From: Picochlorum sp. 'celeri'
Taxonomy: Eukaryota; Chlorophyta; Trebouxiophyceae
Reading direction: 5' to 3'
Assembly: GCA_010909725.1 (NCBI GenBank)
Contig: JAACMV010000010.1
Span: 372,001 to 436,000 of the forward strand
Length of the DNA: 64,000 nt
This document shows positions 34,155 through 44,799 of this stretch, piece by piece. The notes below the pieces were generated by a model that saw nothing but the letters and a program-made list of their open reading frames with translations, was not told the origin of the DNA and made no database searches. Each line of letters begins with the position of its first letter. The first letter of the stretch is position 1. A program made the translations under genes and the position numbers.

Positions 34155-37100
34155 ATGAAAAAAGTCTTGGTCGCTAACCGCGGCGAAATTGCTGTGAGAG
34201 CCTCTCGCGCATGTGAAGAAATTGGTCTACCATACGTGGTCATTTACACAGATCAAGATGTTATGAGTGGTCATGTTCTTGGGGCAAGAGAATCGTACTG
34301 TTTGGGGAGCAACCCAAAGGAATACCTGAATGGTGATAAACTGATTCAAGTGTGCCATGAAACAGGTAAGCGTCTTGTAATAGTGCCACATTTTATCAGC
34401 AATCGATCGTTCTAGTGATCATCACATTCTTACATGCAGGAGCGGATGCTGTATATCCAGGATATGGTTTCCTGTCGGAAAACACAGAGTTTGCTGGGAA
34501 GTGTGCTGATGCCGGAATTGTGTTTGTTGGGCCCAGTGCTGACATCATGGAATCTTTCAGCCAGAAACATACTGCACGAGCCATTGCAGAAAATGCAGGA
34601 GTTCCTATCCTTCCTGGGACTTCACTTTTGACGTGTGCTGAGGAAGCACTGGAAGCCTCCAGAGAGATTGGTCTCCCAGTACTGTTGAAAGCAACTGGAG
34701 GAGGAGGGGGCATTGGGATCCACATCTGCTGGACTGAAGACGATGTCGCAGAGAAGTTCAAGTCAGCTGTTCGTCAAGGAGAGGCAGCTTTTGGTGACAG
34801 TGGTGTCTTTGTGGAGAAGTACGTTCAAAATGCTCGCCACATTGAAATTCAGATATTTGGTGATGGTCAAGGCAACATCATCACTTTCCCTGAAAGAGAA
34901 TGCTCCATCCAGGTATGTCTCTATGCTGCACGAATATCGTACTCATTGTTTCGATGAAAATGTGTGTGCTAAATACAAATGGGTATTATGCAGAGGAGGC
35001 ACCAGAAGGTCATTGAAGAAACTCCGTCGCCATTTGTGCATTCCAGACCAGAGCTGCGGAGAGAGCTGCAAGAGGCTGCAAGAGCACTTGGTTCTGCAAT
35101 CAAATATCGATCAGCAGGAACTGTCGAATACATACTGGATGAAGATTCTGGTCGCTTCTATTTTCTCGAAGTGAATTGCAGACTGCAGGTTGAGCATGGC
35201 ATCACAGAAATGGTCTCTGGTGTTGATTTGGTTGCATGGCAATTGCAGCTCCAAGGGGCCACATACACTGGTCAGGACCAGAGGAAGCGCCTTCCAAATT
35301 TCGACTCAAGCGCTCCTATTAATCCCGTGGGTCATGCAATCGAATGTAGAATTTGCGCCGAAGACCCAGCACATGATTACAGGCCTTGCACAGGGATTAT
35401 TGGAGAAGTCCACTGGCCAACAGATGCACGTGTTGACACGTACATTGCTGCTGGCGTAGAAGTATCAGCGTACTATGATTCTTTGCTTGCCAAATTAATG
35501 GTGTATTCTTCTGTTGATCGATCCGATGCCATGAAGAAGGCGCAAATGGCTTTGGAGAGGACAGCAATTAAAGGTGTGATCACAAATCTAGATCTTGCAA
35601 GAAACATTGTGGCCTCAGATGCTTTCATCGAGGGAAAGACAACAACTAAATTCCTGCAAAGCTTCCCTTTGGTTGCCAATGCTTTCATTGAGATCTTGGA
35701 TGGTGGGTTGATGACATCGGTGCAAGATTACCCAGGAAGGAAGAGAATGTGGTCTGTTGGTGTACCACCGAGTGGGCCTATGGATGATCTTTCTCACAGA
35801 ATTGCAAATGCATTGGTTGGAAACACAACTGAAGCGGCAACTTTAGAGGCGACTCTCACTGGTCCAACATTCAAAGTCAGCCAAGAGACCCAGATAGCAA
35901 TATGTGGAATGGGTGTCGAGGCAACAGCTAACGGTGCCGTGGATTTGCCCTGCTGGAAAGCTATCGACCTTTCAGCTGGATCTGTTGTGAGTATTGGAGC
36001 CATAAATAAGGGTTCAAGGGCGTATATTGCTTTCAGAGGAGGAGTTGACGTCCCCAAATATTTGGGGAGCAGGTCAACATTCCCAGGTGGCTGCTTTGCT
36101 GGGCACCAAGGAAGAGCCTTGCGAGCCGGTGATATCATCCCACTTACTCCTTCCAATCTCCTCAAAAACTTACAAGAAGTTCCTGCACCATTGCAACCAA
36201 ATTTTCCCTCCGAAAATGGGGGCACATGGGAAATTGGCGTGTTGCCAGGTCCACAGTCAGCTCCAGATTACTTCACACAGGAGGACGTGGATGAATTCTT
36301 TGCCACAGATTTCACAGTCCACCACAATAGCAATAGACTTGGAATTCGATTACAAGGCCCCAAACCAAGATTTGCTAGGAAAGATGGCGGTGATGGGGGA
36401 TCACACCCCTCTAATGTGCATGACCATGTCTATGCTATTGGTGCCATCAATTACACAGGAGACATGCCAGTTGTTTTGACCGTAGATGGGCCTTCTTTGG
36501 GTGGATTTGTATGTCCAGTTACAGTTGTTTCATCTGAAATGTGGAAAATGGGCCAAGTTCGTCCAGGTGACACAATTCGTTTCAAAAAGTTGTCCTTGGA
36601 AGAGGCAGCAATAGGCCGAGCAACCAGGGAACAAATGATCAGGTCCCTCACCAGCTCTGCTTTGGAAATCGAATGTCCATCTGTGAATGAAGATTTGGCA
36701 AAGGTGGCATATCCTCCCACTGAGGCTATTTTGCTTGAAATCCCGGCCACTTCAAAATCCCCAAAAGTCATTGTGAGACTTGCTGGAGACAGGTACATTT
36801 TTGTCGAGTATGGGCCCATGGAGTTGGACCTGAATTTGCGGGTCCGTGTAAAGTTGCTAGAGGAATGGTTTGATAGGAACCCTATTGACGGATTTGTGGA
36901 AGCCAGTCCTGGAGTGAGGTCTTTGATGATTGAGTATAACCCTGATTTGCTTCATCTCAAAGATCTTTTGACATCAATTGCGCATGCTGAACAAGAGTTG
37001 CAATCTATGGCGCAAACAACTGAACTTCAGAGTAGAGTAATTCATCTGCCAATTGCATTTGATGACTCTTCAATCAACGATGCGATCCAAAAGTACACCA

Positions 37101-38053
37101 AGTCCATACGATCCAAGGCACCATACCTCCCATCCAATATTGATTTCGTCGCCAAAAACAATGGGATCTATCAGGATGAGAAGTCTTTTGTCAAGAAAAC
37201 AGTGCTGGAAGCTTCATATATGGTTCTTGGCTTAGGAGATGTCTATCTCGGAGCTCCCTGTGCAGTACCAGTGGACCCTAGGCACAGATTGGTCGTTCCC
37301 AAATACAATCCTGCCAGGACGTTCACACCAGAGGGCGCTGTTGGCATTGGAGGCAGCTATGTACGTACATTATCTTGATTACACATATTATACCTGTATC
37401 TTTCTCATCACGCACCGTATGCATTGCAGATGTGCATCTACCCAATGAACTCACCTGGAGGATATCAGCTGATTGGTAGAACCCTTCCAATTTGGAACAT
37501 GTTCCCCAGAGCTGGTCCATTTGAACCAGAAAAGCCCTGGCTTTTGAGAAATTTTGACAGAATTCAATACTACGAAGTCAGTGAACAAGAGCTGGATAGC
37601 CTCCGAAAGGACTTTAAAAATGGGCAACTTTCCATCAAAATTGACCAAGGCATGTTTTCCATGGAGGAATACAACAAACTCGTGAAAGACGTTTCAACTG
37701 AAACAGCAGCATTAAAAGCAAGACAGCAGGTAGCTATGAAGGAGCAGATGGCGATTGATGCAGAACAGTTGATGTTTGTTCAGAATGAGATCCAGGACTG
37801 TGCTGATGATGACAACGGGGCAGCATTCAGAGGAAAAGAAGACGCCATGGTGAGATCTCAGGTGACAGGGACAGTATGGGAGCTGAAAAGGAACAGTGGT
37901 GATCAAGTATCCAAGGGAGAGACAATCATGGTTCTTGAAGCGATGAAAATGGAGTATGCAGTGAGTGCCCTGAGGGATGGCATTGTCACCCATATTGGTG
38001 TTACTGTTGGAGACATGGTACAGCAAGGAGCACCCCTTTGCCTCGTAGAATGA
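34155..38053 (+). CDS. urea carboxylase (biotin-dependent)
   Basis: Exons 34155-34365, 34440-34912, 34994-37360 and 37430-38053 join to 1224 residues. It carboxylates urea to allophanate with ATP and bicarbonate, the first step of the urea amidolyase route. The order is biotin carboxylase (KKVLVANRGEIAVRA; ATP grasp GGGGGIGI; VNCRLQVEHGITE), then the carboxyltransferase parts. These are a KipA-like region (PGRKRMWSVGVPPSGPMDDLSHR) and a KipI-like region. The biotinyl domain with the biotin Lys in VLEAMKMEYAV is at the end. The allophanate hydrolase domain fused to it in yeast is absent and is supplied by the next two genes. No targeting peptide is seen, so it is probably cytosolic. A TGTAA is at 38090-38094. 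Confidence 0.94.
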
Positions 38054-38089
38054 TTGCAGACAATCTTAATTAAATTTTTTGTACGTATC

Positions 38090-38094
38090 TGTAA
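38090..38094 (+). terminator. TGTAA polyadenylation element after urea carboxylase
   Basis: TGTAA lies 37 bases past the stop codon, matching the green-algal near-upstream element. It falls just before the 3' end of the convergent allophanate hydrolase C-domain gene at 38107. Confidence 0.5.
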
Positions 38095-38106
38095 CGAAAT
38101 AGAGAA

Positions 38107-38523
38107 TCACTTGCCTCGATCTTGCATAAATTGCAGCCAACCTCCGTACTGGGTGATCTCTTTGCAGCGAGAGTCACCTCGCTCAGCTGCCTCCATAACC
38201 CAGGCTTCACAAATAAATCCATGCACATATGTTCCATCATGTAATTCCACACTGCCGATACCCAAAGGGGCTGGAATCAGTGACACAAACGCCCCAAAGT
38301 TCTCAATTGGCAAATCCCACATTTCCATTGCAATTGAGGCGCAGCCTTTGTTGTCGAAAGGCCTCACCATGCCTGGCTTAGTTTTACCAGAAGAGTCAGT
38401 AAATGCGAAAAGCCTGTACGCCGCTGAACTCTGGCATTCACGGATAAAAGTGGCTCCCAGGTCCGTGAGTTGTGAGTTGAGCACCTGCCCACGCAAGTGA
38501 AGACCGCATACTGCCAACTTCAT
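38107..38523 (-). CDS. free-standing allophanate hydrolase C-terminal domain
   Basis: This 138-residue protein is intronless, starting MKLAVCGLHLRGQVLNSQLT. It matches the C-terminal domain that normally follows the amidase in allophanate hydrolase (AtzF/DUR1,2 type). Family landmarks are LTDLGATFI, YRLFAFTD, PGMVRPFD, the IPAPLGIGSVEL turn, GFICEA and the final ITQYGGW. In the fused yeast enzyme, this domain is reported to convert the amidase product N-carboxycarbamate further to ammonium and carbon dioxide. Here it has its own start and stop and the opposite orientation to the amidase gene. It must therefore work as a separate subunit or free enzyme. It is convergent with urea carboxylase (53 bases between stops). 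Confidence 0.87.
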   Translation of the reverse strand: MKLAVCGLHLRGQVLNSQLTDLGATFIRECQSSAAYRLFAFTDSSGKTKPGMVRPFDNKGCASIAMEMWDLPIENFGAFVSLIPAPLGIGSVELHDGTYVHGFICEAWVMEAAERGDSRCKEITQYGGWLQFMQDRGK

Positions 38524-38810
38524 CGATCAAATCAATTATTGGTGGACATGCGTGACAGATTATAACCCATACACACAGTAATGTATCATCAATCCTTTCG
38601 CTTCAACGAAGAGGAGTCTTGCCTCTGAAGGTCTTGGAAAATTCCAGACCTAGCAAGAGAAGAAAGGCGCCGCCTGGCCCTGGCTAGGGTTTAAAATAAA
38701 CCCTAGGTTTGCTGCATGCGCACTTTGGCTACAAGCACCGTTGATGGCGATCATTTCCCACTGATACTTGGTGCGAGTATAAAATTTCCGTGAGACAGTC
38801 TTTTGGAGGA
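38524..38810. promoter_or_regulatory. divergent promoter between the two allophanate hydrolase genes
   Basis: The 287 bases hold a perfect inverted repeat (38684-38706) and, on the plus strand, TATAAAA beginning at 38778-38779, about 32 bases before the amidase ATG. Such a short leader means the TATA assignment is tentative. Confidence 0.5.
38684..38706. promoter_or_regulatory. perfect 10-bp-arm inverted repeat, candidate urea-gene operator
   Basis: CTAGGGTTTA (38684-38693), AAA, then TAAACCCTAG (38697-38706). The half-site equals that at 33870-33896 between DUR3 and urea carboxylase, and the orientation is the same. No other CTAGGGTT...AACCCTAG pair was noticed in the window apart from the reversed arrangement in GAPDH intron 2. 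Confidence 0.5.
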
Positions 38811-40280
38811 ATGGCTGGCGAGAATGCCTTGCGTGACTTGACAGTCGACGGCCTGCAGCAGGCCTACTCAACTGGAACGACTACGCCGACCCAGATTTGC
38901 CTCGATCTGCACAGGAAAATAAGCGAATCTGAAAATATTTTCATAGATATTCCTTCTGTCGAGTCTATCGTCCGGCGCTGCGAGGAGATTGAAAGCTTTC
39001 CACAGGAGCAGCGTGGGGTGCTCTATGGTGTCCCTTTTGCTGTGAAGGATAACATTGATGTTGCTGGATATCCCACGACAGCAGCATGTCCTTCCTTTTC
39101 GTATCAAGCCTCTAGAGGAGCTAAAGTTGTTGAGGCTGTGTTGAGGGAAGGGGCAGTGTACTTGGGAAAGGTGAACTTGGACCAATTTGCGTGTGGTTTG
39201 GTTGGAACACGGTCACCCTATGGAATCCCACCCAATAAATATCACAGAGGACTGGTTCCGGGTGGTTCCTCTTCTGGATCTGCTGTTGCAGTGGCGGCAG
39301 GATTATGCAGCTTTGCTTTTGGAACTGACACGGCAGGGTCTGGAAGAGTTCCCGCAGGTTTGAATGGCATTGTGGGAATGAAACCATCAGTTGGGTTGTG
39401 CTCTACCATGGGTGTGGTCCCTGCTTGCAGATCTCTCGACTGTCCATCAGTCTTTGCACTGAATGTACAAGACGGAAGAAAAGTTTTAAAATTGATTGAG
39501 AACAACGATCCTTACGATTCGTCCTGGAGGCCTAGGATCAAAGAATCCAAGGAGAAGATGCTAGGAGATGGCGGGTTTACATTTGCTGTGCTAGAGACTA
39601 GGTTCTTGCGCTTCGATGGGCCTGGGGGTGACCATGTCAAACAATGTATGATGTCTTGTTATGAGGACGCAGCAAAAAAGCTCGAGAAGATTGGAGGAAG
39701 AAGGGTGGACATTGATTTTTCGCCGTTTGAGAAGATTGCCTCTCTACTCTATGAAGGTGCTTTTGTGGCAGAGAGGTATCAAGGTATTAGGGCATTTTTG
39801 GAGAAAGAGGAGCAACCGAAAGGCTCTGTTAAAGATATATCTGGAGACAATCGAATGCTTTTGATCACGCGAAAGATCATTGATAATACACGGCAATATA
39901 GCTCTGCAGATGTGTTTGGATCAATGGAGCAGTTGGATAGAATCAAGGCCCTCGCCAGGAAAGAATTGGATAGGATTGATGTTTTGCTGGTGCCAACTGC
40001 TGCATATCACTATACAATTAAAGAAATACTAGAGCAAGAAGAGCAAGGAATTGGGTCTCTGAATGCAAACTTGGGTCGCTTCACGAATTTCGTCAACTTC
40101 CTTGGGATGTGTGGCATATCCGTGCCCAGTGGAAGGTTCAAGTGCAACCTGAATGATCGAATTCGAACTGAAGATGGGGACGGGTCAGATGCCACAATAC
40201 CATTTGGAATTACTTTGTTGGGAAAGCCATGGGAGGATGACTTTGTGGGAGATATTGCTACGAAATTCACAGGTTTTTGA
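38811..40280 (+). CDS. allophanate hydrolase, amidase domain only
   Basis: This 489-residue protein is intronless. The first ATG is at 38811. It is an amidase-signature enzyme with the Ser-cisSer-Lys triad: Lys in VPFAVKDNID, cis-Ser in VPGGSSSGSAVAVAAG and nucleophile Ser in GTDTAGSGRVPAGLNG. The motif ACRSLDCPSVFA is characteristic of allophanate hydrolases among amidases. It hydrolyses allophanate made by the neighbouring urea carboxylase. It ends at the amidase domain (TLLGKPWEDDFVGDIATKF) with no C-terminal domain, which is encoded on the other strand immediately upstream. Its last 14 coding bases overlap the 3' end of the convergent kinase gene. Confidence 0.92.
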   Translation: MAGENALRDLTVDGLQQAYSTGTTTPTQICLDLHRKISESENIFIDIPSVESIVRRCEEIESFPQEQRGVLYGVPFAVKDNIDVAGYPTTAACPSFSYQASRGAKVVEAVLREGAVYLGKVNLDQFACGLVGTRSPYGIPPNKYHRGLVPGGSSSGSAVAVAAGLCSFAFGTDTAGSGRVPAGLNGIVGMKPSVGLCSTMGVVPACRSLDCPSVFALNVQDGRKVLKLIENNDPYDSSWRPRIKESKEKMLGDGGFTFAVLETRFLRFDGPGGDHVKQCMMSCYEDAAKKLEKIGGRRVDIDFSPFEKIASLLYEGAFVAERYQGIRAFLEKEEQPKGSVKDISGDNRMLLITRKIIDNTRQYSSADVFGSMEQLDRIKALARKELDRIDVLLVPTAAYHYTIKEILEQEEQGIGSLNANLGRFTNFVNFLGMCGISVPSGRFKCNLNDRIRTEDGDGSDATIPFGITLLGKPWEDDFVGDIATKFTGF

Positions 40281-42027
40281 AAAAGAAGGGACAACATGAA
40301 CATGTTTGCTCACCTGGCCGATCATCTTCGACGACACGCATCCTATTAGGAAACAGAGAGGACCTCAAGCCATTTTCCGAGCTCATAAAATCCATAAACT
40401 CGTCAAACGTGATTGAGCCATACTGATGGGACTCTGTTTCAGGTGAATCTGGCAGGGCTTGCTGTTGCCGTGCAGCCACCTCCACAAGAACATCATGTAC
40501 TGCTGCATCAACCTCTGGAACCGAAAGTCCTCCCTCAAAAGCCGCAGATATTTCTTGAACAGTAAGAAAGCCGTCATGGTCCCCGTCAAGCTCTTCAAAC
40601 ACTCTTCTTACCATATCTATCCATCTATCTTTAAACGAATCTTGAAAATCTTGCCAGTCAATTAGGCTAGCTGCAATGTCTTCTTGCTTCACATATCCCT
40701 TTTTACTAATATCAAGCGCATTGAAAATTTCATCTGCTTCTTGCTCATCAATATTGTGGCCTAGCTCCACAAGAAGAGAGTATAGCGAGAGTTTGTTGAT
40801 ACAACCGCTCTTATCAGCCTGGATTCTATCCAGCAGCTCTGCCAAATTTCTGGAATATAGTGTGGCTTGTGGTAAAGACAATGTTTGCGTCGAGCCTTGC
40901 ATTTTTCCGGTTTGCTCATAGAATGCTCGGCCTGATCTCACTGATCTTTCTCTAAATACCTGACTCGCATGTTCACTCCTCTTTCCATCTGGAGCAAAGT
41001 GCATTGAAACAATCTCTCGTGCAATATGTTCGAGCACCGTGCACTTGAAGATTCCGTTTTGCGAAAATTTCTGAAGCCGCTGCAACACAGTTGGATCAAG
41101 GGGAGATGGATCCAAAGCCTCGACCTGCTGGATCCAGGGATGAGACAAGCATTCTGCCGCTGATGGCCTTTTTTCCACATCTTTTTCCAGCAGACTAAAC
41201 TTGAGGAAATCTATTGCCAACGGACTCAAACCTTGACATTCCTTTCTTGTCAAATCTAAATCCTGGAAACATATAGCTTTCAGCGTTTTCGCCAAATCCG
41301 GCATCAATGTATTCGTTCTGTCAATGAATGGATATGTCCCTGTGAGCATGTAAAATGCCATGATACAGCACGCCCAAACATCAGTCTTTGGAAACCACTT
41401 CCCTCGGCAAGCTTCTGGTGCCAAGTACCATGGAGTGCCTTCAGCAGTGGATGCAGTGAGCGGTAAATCTTTTGTCGTGTAGTATTTCGATAGCCCAAAA
41501 TCTATCACTTTCACTGGACTTGAAGCACTGGTGTTCAGCAGCAAAAAATTTGCTGGCTTAATATCGCGATGCATTATATTTCGAGCATGACATACTACTA
41601 TGATCTGAAGAATCTCTTTGATGTATCTAGAAACCAAACGTTCGTTCAATTTTCCTTTACCCATTCCTTCCCACTTCACCAAGTGCCCACCAGAACACAT
41701 TTCCATCACCAAATAAATGTTATCGTCATCCTGATACACTTCATACAAGTACACCACACCTAGAGATCCTCGAAGAGTCAACATGATGTCTATTTCAGTC
41801 TTGATACTCTGCACATAGCGTGTCTGCTTCCCTCTAACAGACTGACTCTCACCACAGTGAACCACCTTGGGGAGAACTTTGATGGCGAACATCAAACCGT
41901 CGCTTTTTCTTCTTCCTTTGCGGACAACACCCCATCCTCCTTTACCTATAACTCTCCCGAGGCTGTATTTCTCGAATATCCCTCGCTGATATCCATGGAA
42001 GAACGTCGGTTCGAGCTCTCGCGTCAT
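40267..42027 (-). CDS. calcium-dependent protein kinase (CDPK-like)
   Basis: This 586-residue protein is intronless as read. The kinase domain spans about 21-296: glycine loop IGKGGWGVV, Lys50, HRDIKPAN with Asp155, DFG 176-178, and LAPEACRGK. A junction follows, then a calmodulin-like part. It has one canonical EF-hand (DGDHDGFLTVQE) and others that look degenerate (DKSGCINK, DISKKGYVKQ). A Ca2+-activated Ser/Thr kinase is expected. There is no N-terminal Met-Gly for myristoylation. A CTCAG acceptor-like sequence lies directly before the ATG, so a missed 5' exon is possible. The Cys-rich end (CSCCPFFFKNL) follows a GTGAGC donor-like sequence and overlaps the amidase gene, so the true 3' end is also uncertain. 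Confidence 0.87.
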   Translation of the reverse strand: MTRELEPTFFHGYQRGIFEKYSLGRVIGKGGWGVVRKGRRKSDGLMFAIKVLPKVVHCGESQSVRGKQTRYVQSIKTEIDIMLTLRGSLGVVYLYEVYQDDDNIYLVMEMCSGGHLVKWEGMGKGKLNERLVSRYIKEILQIIVVCHARNIMHRDIKPANFLLLNTSASSPVKVIDFGLSKYYTTKDLPLTASTAEGTPWYLAPEACRGKWFPKTDVWACCIMAFYMLTGTYPFIDRTNTLMPDLAKTLKAICFQDLDLTRKECQGLSPLAIDFLKFSLLEKDVEKRPSAAECLSHPWIQQVEALDPSPLDPTVLQRLQKFSQNGIFKCTVLEHIAREIVSMHFAPDGKRSEHASQVFRERSVRSGRAFYEQTGKMQGSTQTLSLPQATLYSRNLAELLDRIQADKSGCINKLSLYSLLVELGHNIDEQEADEIFNALDISKKGYVKQEDIAASLIDWQDFQDSFKDRWIDMVRRVFEELDGDHDGFLTVQEISAAFEGGLSVPEVDAAVHDVLVEVAARQQQALPDSPETESHQYGSITFDEFMDFMSSENGLRSSLFPNRMRVVEDDRPGEQTCSCCPFFFKNL

Positions 42028-42506
42028 CCCACCTGAGAATAGAATGTCAAAGAAAGGCTCTCGTGAAAGGATACAAGCATTTTGAAATTACTTATGTACA
42101 GATCGAGACTGCAATAAGGTTTTTTGAGCAACATTCTACAATGTTTCTAGATTCAAAATAAGTCCATGGCGCCTCCCTAGGCTACATCCAGATCTCTCTC
42201 TAAAGAGATTGATGATCTGTTACAATATTGTCACTGGAGGGCTTTTCCTCTGAGGAACTGCATTCTGATAGATTCTTCATCTTTTGCGTACGATTGATCA
42301 AGCCTGTCCCGGGTAGGGTGGCTGTTTATTGATCCTAGTTGCCACCATGCATGGTGACTGATCATGATCAATCATGATTGATTGCAATTGCAATTGGCCC
42401 AGAGTCAGATCGTCTGTCGATATCTGTTACGTTATCGTTGTGAATGCGATTTGACAGCTTGAATTCATATACTCTATGTGTATGTAACAAATATATTATA
42501 CTCATA
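42028..42506. other. intergenic region, CDPK to secreted-protein gene
   Basis: 479 bases upstream of both divergent genes. It contains a cluster of ATCATGATCAATCATGATTGAT-type short palindromic ATCATGAT copies at about 42361-42382. No coding exon or RNA gene is recognised. Confidence 0.5.
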
Positions 42507-43256
42507 ATGCTGCGTGCTGTGGTGACCACCCTTGTCACTCTTCTTCGTTTGTCAGGTAGGAAGTCTCTCTTTTTAGGGTTATCAGCGTGTCGAAAGGCGA
42601 TTTCTTTCACAATGTTTTCTTGATAATTATATTATATCGACACCCCAAATGTGTGTATCGCAGGTGCCGCCAAACTCGGCGACTCGGGGCCGGGTTGGAA
42701 GGTGGATTATTACTGGTCCAAAGGGACACCAAAGCAAAGGGTATTGTATTGTACTTATGATGGAATGTTTCGACTGTCTCCTTTAATTTCTGGTGACTGG
42801 TATTCCTGTTACAACCAAACGAGGGAATATATGACATTCGTGAGGACAAAATGCAGGAATGACAAAGTACGGTTGAGAACAGCAGCCAATATCCACCATC
42901 AACCAAATCGATCTCACTTCTACATCAAATCGGGTTCATCACGTTCAGCTACGATTGTTGCTGACAGAGATTGTGGAGCAAAATATCTCACTGCTCCCGT
43001 GAGTCCAGCGGATGTGGATGATTACGAAGAGCCATATGAGCCAGTGCCCCTTACTCTTTCAAAGTCTAAAAAGTGGAAATGGAGTTTGATTGCATTTGGG
43101 GATGCTGAAGATAGCATCGACTGCCTTACAGTTGATTTAGGAACCCAGGGAACGTTGGTGGCCATGAATCCTCAGTGCAATGGATTTTATTATGATGGCG
43201 ACATTGGGACATGGAACCTTCACCCAGTTATCGCTGGGGAGAGCGAGGATGATTAA
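42507..43256 (+). CDS. secreted protein of unknown family with six cysteines
   Basis: Exons 42507-42555 and 42664-43256 join to 213 residues. The first exon encodes a signal peptide (MLRAVVTTLVTLLRLSG), and the splice supplies Gly from G|GT. The mature part opens KLGDSGPGWKVDYYWSKG and contains six cysteines, in YCTYDG, SCYNQT, KCRND, DCGAK, DCLTV and QCNGF. That number is even, consistent with three disulfides. It is rich in Tyr and Trp with no membrane helix, and ends in an acidic tail. I do not recognise the family; a small extracellular beta-rich domain is a guess. Confidence 0.7.
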
Positions 43257-43299
43257 AGGAAGTCATCTACATGTATTGATACATATACACATATTCACC

Positions 43300-44776
43300 T
43301 CATGATGCATTCTTTTTTAATTGAGCATATCCGACCCTAATTTTGCGACCCAAGATTGGTGTTCCGTTCAGTGCCATGGCCTTGTCAAGGGATTCTTCAT
43401 CCTTGAAATGCACATGGGCATATCCTTTTGGTTTCCCCGTGTCTTTGTCCGTGTGCAATCGGACTATAGTCACACCATATGGCTCAAAAAGAGTTTTGAT
43501 ATCCTCTGGGGATGCCTCAAAGGCGATATTACCAACGTATGCTACGTTGTACCCTTGTACCTTTTGCGCTGGAGGTCGATGCTGTGTTCCTAACACTGGT
43601 GCTTCTGCATGATTATTATTGTCTTTCGCTTCGTTCCTACCATCTACACTACTTGGCTGCTTTTTATACCTTTTCTTTGCGTCTGCCTTGCATTTCTGGA
43701 CTTTGAGAATTTGCCCATCGCAGTCTGTTCCATCAAAACTCAGGGCAGACTGATATGCCTCTTGTGTAGCAAATGTGATGAATGCAATGCCTTTGAATCT
43801 CCCCGTGTCTGGAAAGACCATCACATCCAACGTTTCTATGGGACCACAATACTCCCAGTACTCTCTGACCATGTCTTCTGTGTATCCAAAAGGCATGCCT
43901 CCGACAAAAATGCGGCGTGGAATAAAGCCATCAGCATCAACTTCTTCTTCTTCCTGCTGCTGCTGCTGAACAGGTGCAACATATTTATTATTATTGGTAG
44001 TATCATTAGCTTGTTTATCGCTCACACCACCACTAGTAACATGCTCTTGGTCTTCTTCATCTTGATCCGAGTCATCAGAGCTACTGCTGCTACTGGATGT
44101 GTCTGATGAAGACGCCTCCTCCTCTTTGACAGGTTCAACCTCTATTTGTGATCCAAATCCAAACTGAAAAGATGCCGTATTCTTCCCCTCGTCAGTAGCC
44201 GCAGTATCGACAAAACCTAATGCACCCCTCAACGCCTGAGCCTCTGCGGCATTGCTTGGACCAGACACACGCTCCTCAGCTGTCAACTTTCTCAACGGCA
44301 CCTCCTCTTCTCTATCAGACTCTTCATCCTTTTTGTTCTTCTTCTTCTTTTTCTTCTTCTTCTTTTTATTGCTCTTTGCGTCATCATGCCCCTCTGGAGC
44401 ATCCTTCTTTGCCGCTTCCTTCTCAGCTCTCACAGCAGCCTTCTTCTCCTCAGACCATCTCTCCTTCTTCCTCACCTTCTTTACCACCGCATCCCCTCCC
44501 TCAGAAGGAGGATCCCTCTTTTTCGTCCCCACCTTCTTCTCAGAATCTTGGGCCACTTGAGGCGTGTCTTCCTTGGGAGCACTGCCCACTGAGGAAGGAG
44601 CTACATATCGCTCATATAGAATAGGATCATCGCTCAACTTTGCCGTCTTCCCAGCAAAATACGAATACTACACAAAACCGTATCAATTATCCATTTTCAT
44701 CGATGAGAGCAACACCGTGCATGCTGTTGCTAAGAAGACACGATTGCCATGCACGCACCTTTTTTGATCTATACAT
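43300..44776 (-). CDS. nucleolin-like protein with two RRM domains
   Basis: Exon 1 is 44776-44759 (18 bp, MYRSKK) and exon 2 is 44667-43300, giving 461 residues. The donor GTGCGT and acceptor GTGTAG are in phase. The long N-terminal half is alternately Lys-rich and acidic, including an eleven-Lys run and Ser/Asp-Glu tracts. Two RRMs follow, with RNP motifs such as RIFVGGMPFGYTED, GRFKGIAFITF, NVAYVGNIAFEA and GKPKGYAHVHF. This is the layout of nucleolin/Gar2, which act in the nucleolus in pre-rRNA processing. The frame has no ATG within exon 2 before the conserved acidic part, which is why exon 1 is needed. Confidence 0.8.
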
Positions 44777-44799
44777 CCTCACAATAGCTATAATACTAA

